Shown piece after piece: positions 44,100 to 55,183 of a DNA stretch of 56,795 bases. Numbering within the stretch: position 1 is the first letter of the stretch; each line of letters starts with the position of its first letter. The translations under genes were made by a program, and so were the position numbers. This stretch comes from Verrucomicrobiota bacterium (GTDB lineage: Bacteria; Verrucomicrobiota; Verrucomicrobiia; Opitutales; JAKPNF01), in contig JAKPNF010000133.1 in assembly GCA_029548565.1 (NCBI GenBank), forward strand, positions 1-56,795, in the 5' to 3' direction. The notes beneath the pieces were generated by a model that worked only from the letters and a program-made list of their open reading frames with translations, searched no databases and was not told the DNA's origin.

Positions 44100-44128
44100 A
44101 CCCCATAGGCGCGATAATAAATTCCTTT

Positions 44129-45469
44129 ATGGCCGAGGACAAAAATACCTTGTTCGAGCTGGCGCGCAAATACAACCGCCCGGGGCCGCGCTATACCTCT
44201 TACCCGACGGCATTGCAGTTCACCGACAAGGCCGATTTTTCTTTTTTGCAAAACGACGCCGCGACCGCAACTGAGCCGCTTTCCATTTACATCCACCTGC
44301 CGTTTTGCGCCTCGCTATGCTGGTTTTGCGGCTGCACGAACGAGGTGACAACCGACAGCGCGCGCGCCGAGCGTTATCTCGATTATCTTGAGCGCGAAAT
44401 TCTCTTGTACAAGGCAGCGCGCACAGCGCCCTTGCCATCGGTCGCGCAACTGCATTACGGCGGCGGCACTCCCAATTTTTTGTCCGCCGCACAACTGGAG
44501 CGCCTGGGAAATTTTTTGCGCGCGCAGTTCAATTTTTCATCCGATGCCGAATGCTCGGTGGAGCTAGATCCGCGCACGCTCTCGCTGAAGCAGGTGGAGG
44601 CCTTGGCCAAGACCGGAATGACGCGTGCCTCCATCGGTATTCAGGATTGCGACGCAGCCGTGCAGCAGGCGGTGCACCGCGTGCAGCCGATGGCCCTCAA
44701 CGAGCAGGCCTTTCAATGGTTGCGCGCCAACGGCTTCACCACAATCAACGTGGACTTGATGTACGGCCTGCCGTTGCAAAATGCCTCCTCTTGGGCGCGC
44801 ACGCTGGCAAGTGTCAGCGCCTTAAAGCCCGACCGCTTGGCCGTGTTCAATTACGCGCATGTGCCGTGGATGCGTCCGGCGCAAAAGATTTTGGAAAAGC
44901 ATCCGTTGCCTGCGGCGGATGAAAAAATCGCAATGCTCTTGGAGGCCATTGGACACTTCGAGGCCGGCGGCTTTTCCTACGTGGGCATGGATCATTTCGC
45001 GCGGCCAAGCGACCCGTTGTTTGTCGCGCGTCAGCAGGGGACATTGCGCCGCAATTTCCAAGGTTACAGTACCCACGCGGGCACGCAGATCGCGGGCTTT
45101 GGTATTTCTTCCATCTCGCAAACGCCGCGCAGCTACCGCCAAAACCACAAGCCGTTGGCGCGTTACGAATCTCTTATAGAAGAAGGGCGCGCGCCCTTGG
45201 AGCGCGGGTATGTTTTGACCGAAGACGACAAGCGCCGCGGCGAGGCGATCATGCAGTTGATGTGCAATTTCAAGCTGCCCGCACAGATGCTCGATGGCTT
45301 CGACGGCATGAAGGAAAAATTAAAATCATTTGAGGCGGACGGCTTGATAGAATGGAAAGACGGCGCGTTATTGGTCACTCAGTTGGGTCGCCTGTTTGTG
45401 CGCAACATCGCGATGAATTTCGACGCCTATTTAAATTCCGATGAGCAACGATTCTCCAAAACCGTCTGA
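44129..45469 (+). CDS. hemN: Oxygen-independent coproporphyrinogen III oxidase (radical SAM)
   Basis: RPGPRYTSYPTALQF, YIHLPFCASLCWFCGCTNEVTT radical SAM motif, HYGGGTPNFLS, IGIQDCDAAVQQAVHRVQP, HFARPSDPLFVAR. Confidence 0.93.
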   Translation: MAEDKNTLFELARKYNRPGPRYTSYPTALQFTDKADFSFLQNDAATATEPLSIYIHLPFCASLCWFCGCTNEVTTDSARAERYLDYLEREILLYKAARTAPLPSVAQLHYGGGTPNFLSAAQLERLGNFLRAQFNFSSDAECSVELDPRTLSLKQVEALAKTGMTRASIGIQDCDAAVQQAVHRVQPMALNEQAFQWLRANGFTTINVDLMYGLPLQNASSWARTLASVSALKPDRLAVFNYAHVPWMRPAQKILEKHPLPAADEKIAMLLEAIGHFEAGGFSYVGMDHFARPSDPLFVARQQGTLRRNFQGYSTHAGTQIAGFGISSISQTPRSYRQNHKPLARYESLIEEGRAPLERGYVLTEDDKRRGEAIMQLMCNFKLPAQMLDGFDGMKEKLKSFEADGLIEWKDGALLVTQLGRLFVRNIAMNFDAYLNSDEQRFSKTV

Positions 45470-46847
45470 ACTTCCCGTGGCTATCGTCGGCGCGGGGCTG
45501 ACGGGCTTGACCGTCGCCCACGAGCTTGCGTGCGCGGGACGCGGGGTTGTTGTCTTTGAAAGCGCACCTTTCATCGGCGGCAATGTGCGCACGGGGGAAG
45601 AGGATGGTTTTTTGTTCGAGTACGGGCCGCACACGTTGCTGTTTCCGCGCCCGACGCCCTGGCCGCTTTTGCAACGACTGGGACTGGCGGATAAAATTCT
45701 GGAGCCAAATCCAGCCGCAAAAAAGCGCTACCTCGTGCGCGAGAAAAAAGCCCACGCGATGCCGGCAGACCCGCTCGGTTTTCTGCGCACGCCGCTATTC
45801 AGCGCAAAGGCGAAGCTGCGCGTGATGCGCGAGCCTTTTTCTTCCCGCGCGAAAAATGACGAGGAAACCATGGCCGAGTTTGTCACCCGACACTTGGGGA
45901 AGGAATTTTTGGATTACGCGCTGGATCCTTTTGTGCGCGGTGTCTACGCCGGGGATGCGCGCGAGCTTTCCCTAAAATGGGCTTTTCCGCGCATGCGCGC
46001 GCTGGAGGATAAACACCGCTCGCTCGTGCTCGGGGCGCTTGCCAAAAAAATTTCATCACTCGGCAAAAGGGACGTTTGGAGAACAAAGACTTTTTCTTTC
46101 CCGCGCGGACTTCAGGAATTGCCACAGGCGTTGGCCGCCTCGTTGCCGCAAGATAGCGTGCGTTTAAACACACGCATCACCGCCATCGAGCAACTGCCTG
46201 GCAACACATGGAAACTGCGTTGGACGGACGCCGCGCAAACACAGCACGAACAAATTTTTTCGGCGCTCGTGTTGACCGTGCCCGCCCACGCGCTTGAAAG
46301 TTTGCCGTTGGCAGAAAATATGCGAGCGGCGCTTTCACCCCTAGGCGATGTCACGCACGCCGCCGTGACGGTCGTGCATCAGGGATTTCGGCGCGAGGCC
46401 ATTGAGCACCCGCTGGATGGCTTCGGTATGCTAGTTTCTTCCAAGGAGCCTTTTGAGATTTTGGGCACGCTGTTTTCCTCCAGCACGTTTGAGGGCCGCG
46501 CACCGCAAGGCCATGTGCTCATTTCCACTTTTATCGGCGGGCGCCAGCGTCCCGACTTGGCGCTGGCCGACGAGCAGACACAGTTAAGCATCATCGCGCG
46601 TGACACAAAAAAACTCTTGGGTGTGCGCGGCGTTCCTGTTTTTCAAAAACGCCTGGTCTACCCGCACGCCATCGCGCAATACCGCCCGGGGCACGGAAAA
46701 ATTGTGGAGGCTTGCGAGTACGCGCAGGAAAAATTCCCCGGCCTTTTTTTGTGCGGCAACTACCGCGAGGGGATCGCCGCCTCGGCCGCCCTCACACGCG
46801 GGCTGGACACGGCCGCCCTCATCCTCAATCATAAGGGGAGAAAATGA
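45441..46847 (+). CDS. hemY: Protoporphyrinogen oxidase (HemY-type FAD amine oxidase family)
   Basis: VAIVGAGLTGLTVAHELACAGRGVVVFESAPFIGGNVRT dinucleotide-binding motif; YRPGHGKIVEACEYAQEKFPGLFLCGNYREGIAASAALTRGLDTA. Confidence 0.9.
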   Translation: MSNDSPKPSELPVAIVGAGLTGLTVAHELACAGRGVVVFESAPFIGGNVRTGEEDGFLFEYGPHTLLFPRPTPWPLLQRLGLADKILEPNPAAKKRYLVREKKAHAMPADPLGFLRTPLFSAKAKLRVMREPFSSRAKNDEETMAEFVTRHLGKEFLDYALDPFVRGVYAGDARELSLKWAFPRMRALEDKHRSLVLGALAKKISSLGKRDVWRTKTFSFPRGLQELPQALAASLPQDSVRLNTRITAIEQLPGNTWKLRWTDAAQTQHEQIFSALVLTVPAHALESLPLAENMRAALSPLGDVTHAAVTVVHQGFRREAIEHPLDGFGMLVSSKEPFEILGTLFSSSTFEGRAPQGHVLISTFIGGRQRPDLALADEQTQLSIIARDTKKLLGVRGVPVFQKRLVYPHAIAQYRPGHGKIVEACEYAQEKFPGLFLCGNYREGIAASAALTRGLDTAALILNHKGRK

Positions 46848-47803
46848 GAAGCGACCGCGCCATCTTGCTAGTGAACACCGGCAGCGTAGCCGAGCCCACA
46901 CCTGCGGCCGTGCGCGCGTTTCTCGCGCAGTTTTTGAACGACCCGCTGGTGATGAAACTGCCGTGGATCAAACGCCAATGCCTGTTGCACGCAATCGTGT
47001 TGCGCACGCGCCCGCCCAAAGTCGCGCGGATGTACGAGGAAATCTGGGGAGAAGACGACCTCTCGCCGCTGCACCGCCACAGCGTCGGGCTGCAGCGCGC
47101 GCTGCAAAACAAAGTCGGCGACAGCGCCCACGTCCTCACCGCCATGCGCTATGGCGAGCCGTGCATCCGCGAGGCCGTGCGCAAATTAAAACGCCTGCGC
47201 ATCCGCCAACTGGCGATTTTCCCGCTGTACCCGCAATTTTCCGAGGCCACCACGCTGACGGCGGTGCGCGAGGTCGAACGCTGCCTGAAGCGCGAAAAAC
47301 TTTTTTTCCAGACCAGCCGCACGCTCGCGCCGTTTTTCTCGCAAAGCGAATACATCGACGCGTTGTACGAGCGCAGCGTCGGGTATTTGAAGGATTTTGA
47401 CAAGCTCGTCATCTCGTTTCACGGCCTGCCGCAAAGCGAGGCCGCCGAACGTTACCGCGAGCAGTGCCTGTCGACGGCGCGCTCGCTGTGCACGCGCGCG
47501 GGGGTGGATTTTTCACGCGCGGTCGTTTGCTTTCAATCGAAATTCGGCAAAGGGCGCTGGCTGGAGCCTTCCACGCGCGAGGTGTTGGAAACGCTGCCGC
47601 AAAAAGGAATGCGCCGTGTCGTGGTGATCAGCCCGTCTTTTGTGTGCGATTCGCTGGAAAGCCTCTACGAATTGGGCGTGATGGGCAAAAAGATCTTCAC
47701 CGAGGCCGGCGGTACGCGCTTCACGCTGGTGCCGTGCCTGAACGACTTCCCGCGCTTTGTCGCCTTCTTGGCGCGGCAGGCGGAAAAACTTTTGGAGCAG
47801 TAG
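46844..47803 (+). CDS. hemH: Ferrochelatase
   Basis: ILLVNTGSVAEPTPAAVRAFLAQFLNDPLVM, AMRYGEPCIREAV, FPLYPQFSEATTLTA, ISFHGLPQSEAAERY, SFVCDSLESLYELG. Confidence 0.94.
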   Translation: MRSDRAILLVNTGSVAEPTPAAVRAFLAQFLNDPLVMKLPWIKRQCLLHAIVLRTRPPKVARMYEEIWGEDDLSPLHRHSVGLQRALQNKVGDSAHVLTAMRYGEPCIREAVRKLKRLRIRQLAIFPLYPQFSEATTLTAVREVERCLKREKLFFQTSRTLAPFFSQSEYIDALYERSVGYLKDFDKLVISFHGLPQSEAAERYREQCLSTARSLCTRAGVDFSRAVVCFQSKFGKGRWLEPSTREVLETLPQKGMRRVVVISPSFVCDSLESLYELGVMGKKIFTEAGGTRFTLVPCLNDFPRFVAFLARQAEKLLEQ

Positions 47804-47811
47804 TCTTTTTT

Positions 47812-48648
47812 ATGCAGGCCCTCTTGCCATCCGCGCCATTTTTGCTCGCGCTTTCCGGTGTTTTTTACCTCGGCGCGTTTGTGTGTGCGCTGGGGCGGTT
47901 CGCGCGGCAGGGTGTTTTGTTTCACACGTTTTGGGTGTTGGGATTTTGCGTGCAAGGCGCGGGACTTTTTTTGACGGGCGTGGCCGCCCACGCGCTGCCA
48001 TTGTCCGGCGCTTTTGAGATTTTGCAGGCAATCACCTGGTGTGCGGTGGCAATGGCGCTATTGCTGCGCGTATTTTACCGTGTGCGTGCGCTGGGATTTT
48101 TTGTGACAGGGCTGGCGGTTTTACTCTGCGCGTTGTCATGGCTGTTGCCGCGCCACGGCGAAAGCACCCCGTCTTTTTTCGCGGGCGAGCCGTTGCTTGG
48201 GTTGCACGTGATTCTGGGCATTTTGGCCTATGGGCTTTTTGTCCTGGCGGCGTTGGCGGGGTTTTTATATTTGCTGCAAAATGCCGCCTTGCGCGGCAAG
48301 CGCGGCGGCGGGCTTTCCCGTCTTTTGCCGTCGCTAAAAACACTGGAGGGCATCCAATTGTTTTTGGTGCCGCTGGGCTTGGGTGTGCTGGCGCTTTCGT
48401 TGTTGCTGGGTATTTTTTATTGGGCGGATTTGCCGGAATTTCGGCAACTGGATTTTTTGAAATTGCTGCTGACCGCCTGCGTGTGGATGGGCTTTTTGTT
48501 GCTGTACATTTTTAAACGGCTGGGAAAATTGTCCGCGCTGATGTTCGCGCGCGGGATATTGGCCGTCTGCCTGCTTGCGCTGGCGAGCATCTGGACGCTG
48601 GGGGGATCCGCGCGCGTGGCCGAGCCGCCGCCGCATTCGCAATCATGA
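47812..48648 (+). CDS. CcsA/HemX-like cytochrome c assembly-type membrane protein
   Basis: 8-TM-like protein beside hemA; LSGAFEILQAITWCAVAMALLLRVFYRV, LLGLHVILGILAYGLFVLAALAGFLYLLQ. Confidence 0.8.
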   Translation: MQALLPSAPFLLALSGVFYLGAFVCALGRFARQGVLFHTFWVLGFCVQGAGLFLTGVAAHALPLSGAFEILQAITWCAVAMALLLRVFYRVRALGFFVTGLAVLLCALSWLLPRHGESTPSFFAGEPLLGLHVILGILAYGLFVLAALAGFLYLLQNAALRGKRGGGLSRLLPSLKTLEGIQLFLVPLGLGVLALSLLLGIFYWADLPEFRQLDFLKLLLTACVWMGFLLLYIFKRLGKLSALMFARGILAVCLLALASIWTLGGSARVAEPPPHSQS

Positions 48649-49667
48649 GCGACGGCCCATCCTTGTTTATGTGGGGAGTATCCCACAAAAAAGCGCCGTT
48701 GCAACTGCGCGAGCGCTGCGTGCTCTCGCCCGAACAACGAACGGATTTCGAGGCGCTGCTGAAAACGGCCGGCTTGCGCGAGCACTTGATCCTGTCCACC
48801 TGCAACCGTTTTGAAATCTACGCCGTGGGCGGGGCGCCGCCCGAATTTTTCGCCCGCGCGCTTGAGCGGCTAAACGCTTTGCCCGAGGGCGAACTGGAAA
48901 ATTACCACGAACAGCTCAAAGGCGAACAGGCTGTCAACCACCTGATGCGCGTGGCCGGCGGGCTGGATTCGCAGATGGTCGGCGAGACGGAAATTTTCGG
49001 CCAGGTGAAAGACGCCTACGCCGCCGCGCAGGCCGCGGGCGCGACGGGCGCGGTTTTGAACCGGCTCTTTCAAAAGGCGTTTCAGGCCGCCAAATGGGTG
49101 CGCAGCCACACCGACATTTCGCGCGGGCTGACGAGCGTCGGCTCGGTGGCGGTGGATTTGGCCGAGCGCATTTTCGGGGACTTGGAAAAAGCGCATGTTT
49201 TGGTGCTGGGCGCGGGCGAGGTGGGCGAGAAGACGCTCGCGGCCATGCGCAGCCGCGGCGCGCGCCGCACGACGCTGGCCAGCCGCACGCACGAGCACGC
49301 CCTGGCCATGGCCGCGCAGGATGAAAATATCACCGCGATGCCGCTGCAAGACGCGCTGGAAAATTTGTGGCGCTTCGACATTGTGATAGCATCCTTGGCG
49401 GCGCAGCAGCCTGTGCTCGAAAATTTCCTGATCGACGCCGCGCTGACAAAGCGGCGCTTCGAGCCGATGTTTTTTATCGACGCCGCCATGCCGCGCAACA
49501 TCGAGCTGTGCGGCGAGCTGCCGCAGGCCTACGTCTACAATTTGGACGACCTTTCAAAAATCGCCAACGAAAACCTCGCCAGCCGCCACAAGGCGATTGA
49601 GGCTTGCGAAAAAATTCTCTCCCAGCGCGCCGAAAAACTCTGGCAAAGCCTTTGCCTGCGCGCCTGA
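48645..49667 (+). CDS. hemA: Glutamyl-tRNA reductase
   Basis: GVSHKKAPLQLRERC, LILSTCNRFEIYAV, GLDSQMVGETEIFGQVKDAYAAA, SVGSVAVDLAERIFG, VLVLGAGEVGEKTL. Confidence 0.94.
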   Translation: MSDGPSLFMWGVSHKKAPLQLRERCVLSPEQRTDFEALLKTAGLREHLILSTCNRFEIYAVGGAPPEFFARALERLNALPEGELENYHEQLKGEQAVNHLMRVAGGLDSQMVGETEIFGQVKDAYAAAQAAGATGAVLNRLFQKAFQAAKWVRSHTDISRGLTSVGSVAVDLAERIFGDLEKAHVLVLGAGEVGEKTLAAMRSRGARRTTLASRTHEHALAMAAQDENITAMPLQDALENLWRFDIVIASLAAQQPVLENFLIDAALTKRRFEPMFFIDAAMPRNIELCGELPQAYVYNLDDLSKIANENLASRHKAIEACEKILSQRAEKLWQSLCLRA

Positions 49668-49686
49668 ATTTTGCCAAGATTTTTAT

Positions 49687-50742
49687 ATGGCCAAAACCAG
49701 CCCCAACGCCCGACGCTCGGCAGCGCCGCTTTTTTTTGCGGGACTGCTGGCGCTTTTGCCGCTGTGCGCGCTGGCGTGCTGCGCGCTGGGCAGCGAGTCG
49801 ATCGGTTTTGCGGCGTTGGGGAAATTGGTTTGCTGGCGCGTTTCGGATCTTTTTGGCGGCACGAATGCGCTGCCCGAATCGCTGCAAAGCGCGCAGGTGA
49901 TTTTTGAGCAACTGCGCCTGCCGCGCGTGTGCCTGGCGTTGTGCGCGGGGGCGGCGCTGGCGCTTTCCGGCTGCGCGTTGCAGGGGATTTTTAGAAATCC
50001 TTTGGCTGACCCGTCCCTGCTGGGTGTGTCTTCGGGCGCTGCCGTGGGCGCGGCGATGGCGTTGGTGTTTTCGTTGCCGTTTTTGCCGCTGTGGGCGTTT
50101 TTGGGCGGCGTGGGCGTGACGGCGCTGCTGTTTCAAATGTCGAAATTCGGCGGCCGTGTGTCGGTCGCGCGGATGCTTCTGGCGGGCATCGCCGTCAACG
50201 CGCTTTGCGGTGCTTTGATCGGTGTTTTTATTTTTATCAGCGCCAACGCCCAGTTGCGCGACATCACGTTTTGGTCGCTCGGCTCGCTGGCGGGGGCGGG
50301 TTGGGGGCAGTTGGCAGTGCTGGCGGTTTTGCTGCTGTTTGCCTACGGAATTTTGCAAATGCTCGCGCCTTCTTTAAACGCGCTGCTGCTGGGCGACGCG
50401 GAGGCCGCCCACCTGGGCGTGAACACCGCGCGCGTGCAGGGAATTTGCGTGACGCTGTCGGCAGGGCTGGTGGCCGTGTGTGTGGCCAACTGTGGGATCA
50501 TTTCGTTTCTAGGGCTGGTCGCCCCGCACATGGCGCGCATGATTTTGGGGCCGGATCACCGCAAACTCGTCGGCGCAGCCGCGTTGCTGGGCGCGCTTAT
50601 TTTGCTGCTGTCCGACACGGCCGCGCGCACGCTCGTTTCGCCCGCGGAATTGCCCGTGGGCATTCTCACCGCGTTGCTGGGCGCGCCATTTTTCCTCGCG
50701 CTGCTGTACGGCTCGCGCAAAAGCTATTTTTACTTCCAATGA
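49687..50742 (+). CDS. FecCD-family ABC transporter permease (iron/heme/cobalamin class)
   Basis: LRLPRVCLALCAGAALALSGCALQGIFRNPLADPSLLGVSSGAAVGA, LGLVAPHMARMILGPDHRKLVGAAALLGALILLLSDTAAR. Confidence 0.92.
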   Translation: MAKTSPNARRSAAPLFFAGLLALLPLCALACCALGSESIGFAALGKLVCWRVSDLFGGTNALPESLQSAQVIFEQLRLPRVCLALCAGAALALSGCALQGIFRNPLADPSLLGVSSGAAVGAAMALVFSLPFLPLWAFLGGVGVTALLFQMSKFGGRVSVARMLLAGIAVNALCGALIGVFIFISANAQLRDITFWSLGSLAGAGWGQLAVLAVLLLFAYGILQMLAPSLNALLLGDAEAAHLGVNTARVQGICVTLSAGLVAVCVANCGIISFLGLVAPHMARMILGPDHRKLVGAAALLGALILLLSDTAARTLVSPAELPVGILTALLGAPFFLALLYGSRKSYFYFQ

Positions 50743-51500
50743 TAGCCCTGAAAAATGTAACCTTTTCCTGGGCGCAGCGCCCAGTGCTAAAGGGAATTTC
50801 GCTCGAAATTCTCGCGGGGCAGTTCTGTGTGCTGCTGGGGCGCAACGGGGCGGGCAAGTCGACGGCGCTGCGCCTGATGGCGGGCGAACTGACACCCGAA
50901 AGCGGCGAGGTTCTTTGGGAGGGCAGAGCGCTTGCAAATTTTTCGCTCAAGCAACTGGCAAAGCGCCGCGGTGTTTTGCCGCAGCAATCCTCGCTGGGTT
51001 TTCCGTTCACCGTGCTTGAGGTGGCGCAACTGGGGCGTTTCGCGCATGCAGGCGAGGAACCGTCGCACGCGCGGGAAATCGTCAAGGCCTGCCTCAAGCA
51101 GGCGGGGCTGGACGAGTCGTTTTTTGAGCGCTCTTATCTGGAGCTTTCCACCGGCGAACGCCAGCGCGTGCACTTGGCCCGTGCACTCGCGCAGGTGACG
51201 GGCAACGAAAAGCCCAGCGCGCTGTTGCTGGACGAACCGGTCGCCAGCCTCGATCTGGCGCATCAGCATGCCGTGCTGGAAACAGCACGCGCTTTCGCGC
51301 ACGCGGGCAACGCTGTCTTCGCGATCTTGCACGATTTAAATTTGGCACTGCAATACGCCGACCGCGTGCTGCTGCTGCACGAGGGTACTGTTTTGGCCGA
51401 CGGTGCGCCACGGGAAGTTTTGACGGCGCAAAACATCGTCAGCGTTTTCGGCGTGCAGGCTAAAATTCATGACGGCTGGATCGCCACCGCTCCCCTGTAA
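50739..51500 (+). CDS. ABC transporter ATP-binding protein (HmuV/FecE-like)
   Basis: LLGRNGAGKSTALRLMAGEL Walker A, LSTGERQRVHLARALAQ signature, ALLLDEPVASLDLAHQ Walker B; ATGATAG overlap with permease stop. Confidence 0.92.
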   Translation: MIALKNVTFSWAQRPVLKGISLEILAGQFCVLLGRNGAGKSTALRLMAGELTPESGEVLWEGRALANFSLKQLAKRRGVLPQQSSLGFPFTVLEVAQLGRFAHAGEEPSHAREIVKACLKQAGLDESFFERSYLELSTGERQRVHLARALAQVTGNEKPSALLLDEPVASLDLAHQHAVLETARAFAHAGNAVFAILHDLNLALQYADRVLLLHEGTVLADGAPREVLTAQNIVSVFGVQAKIHDGWIATAPL

Positions 51501-51505
51501 AAATC

Positions 51506-51961
51506 ATGCGCGCCGTCATCCAACGAGTCAAAAGCGCCTGCGTCAGTGTGGAAGGCGCCGTTCACGGAAAAATCGGGCGCGGGCTGCTCGTGTTTTTGGG
51601 TGTCGGCAAGGACGACGACGAAAATGATATTGAATGGCTTGCCGCAAAAATCGCGAAACTGCGCGTTTTTGAGGACGAGCAGGGCCGCATGAACAAAGAT
51701 GTTTTGGAAACAGGCGGCGGCGTGCTGCTCATCAGCCAGTTCACGCTTTTTGGAAATTTGAAAAAAGGCGCGCGCCCGTCCTTCAACGATGCCGCCGACC
51801 CGCAAAAAGCCCGTCACTTGTACGGGCAGTTTCAAAAAAAGCTCGAAGCCCTTTTGGGAAAAGAAATACCCACCGGCGTCTTCGCCGCGATGATGCAAAT
51901 CGACGCCGCCAACGACGGCCCTGTCACGCTCATTATCGACAGCAAACAGCGCGATTTTTAA
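51506..51961 (+). CDS. dtd: D-aminoacyl-tRNA deacylase
   Basis: MRAVIQRVKSACVSVEG...GRGLLVFLGVGKDD, GGVLLISQFTLFGNLKKGARPSFNDAA. Confidence 0.94.
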   Translation: MRAVIQRVKSACVSVEGAVHGKIGRGLLVFLGVGKDDDENDIEWLAAKIAKLRVFEDEQGRMNKDVLETGGGVLLISQFTLFGNLKKGARPSFNDAADPQKARHLYGQFQKKLEALLGKEIPTGVFAAMMQIDAANDGPVTLIIDSKQRDF

Positions 51962-51962
51962 A

Positions 51963-52496
51963 ATGGCCGCTCCTCAAAAACGCGTGGATGCGGATTTCTT
52001 GCGCGGCGACACCGTGAAAATCGCCCGCGCGCTGTTGGGCGCCGAGTTGTGTCGGCGTTTTGCGGATGGAAAAATCACGCGTTTGCCGATCATGGAGACG
52101 GAGGCTTACGATGGTTTTTCCGACAAGGCCTCGCATGCGTCCAAAGGCAAAACCGCGCGCACACGTGTCATGTTCGGCGAGGCCGGGCATTGGTATGTTT
52201 ACCTTTGTTACGGTATTCACTGGATGCTCAACATCGTCACACGCGAAGTTGATTACCCTGCGGCGGTGCTCATTCGCGCAGCGGGTTCCTGCGACGGCCC
52301 GGCCAAACTCACCAAGGCCCTTGGCATCGACAAATCGTTCAACGAAACTGCGGCCTTGCCGCAAAGCGGGCTGTGGCTTGAATGGTCTGCTTCGCCGCCA
52401 GCGCCGCGCCGTATTAAAACCGCGCCGCGTGTCGGAATAGATTACGCAGGGCCTGTGTGGAGTCAAAAACCCTGGCGCTTCATTCTGAAAAAATAA
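51963..52496 (+). CDS. DNA-3-methyladenine glycosylase (AAG/MPG family)
   Basis: ARALLGAELCRRF, METEAYDGFSDKASHASKGKTARTRVMFGEAGHWYVYLCYGIHWMLNIVT, AAVLIRAA, GPAKLTKALGID. Confidence 0.93.
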   Translation: MAAPQKRVDADFLRGDTVKIARALLGAELCRRFADGKITRLPIMETEAYDGFSDKASHASKGKTARTRVMFGEAGHWYVYLCYGIHWMLNIVTREVDYPAAVLIRAAGSCDGPAKLTKALGIDKSFNETAALPQSGLWLEWSASPPAPRRIKTAPRVGIDYAGPVWSQKPWRFILKK

Positions 52497-52500
52497 AGGG

Positions 52501-54992
<2,492 letters not shown>

Positions 54993-55183
54993 GTTTTTAA
55001 AAGTTTCCCGCAAAAGTGAATAAAGGTTTTGTTATCGGACAGACGGCGGGGGCTGTAAAGCCTTAAAACGAAAAATTTTCAATTCCCGAGACGCACGCGC
55101 GTATACGCGCGTAGGCGCGTGAGTGCGCAAAAGGGCCTTGCTTTTAAATTGAACCGGGCTGCCCGGTGGGATAGCTTTGTGCC

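Noticed and set aside
51933-52500. C-terminal ~190 aa of the assembled topB ORF as a genuine domain
   Set aside because: It is antisense to two well-supported genes (dtd end and AAG) and follows an A12 run; most likely a frame artefact or slippage product.
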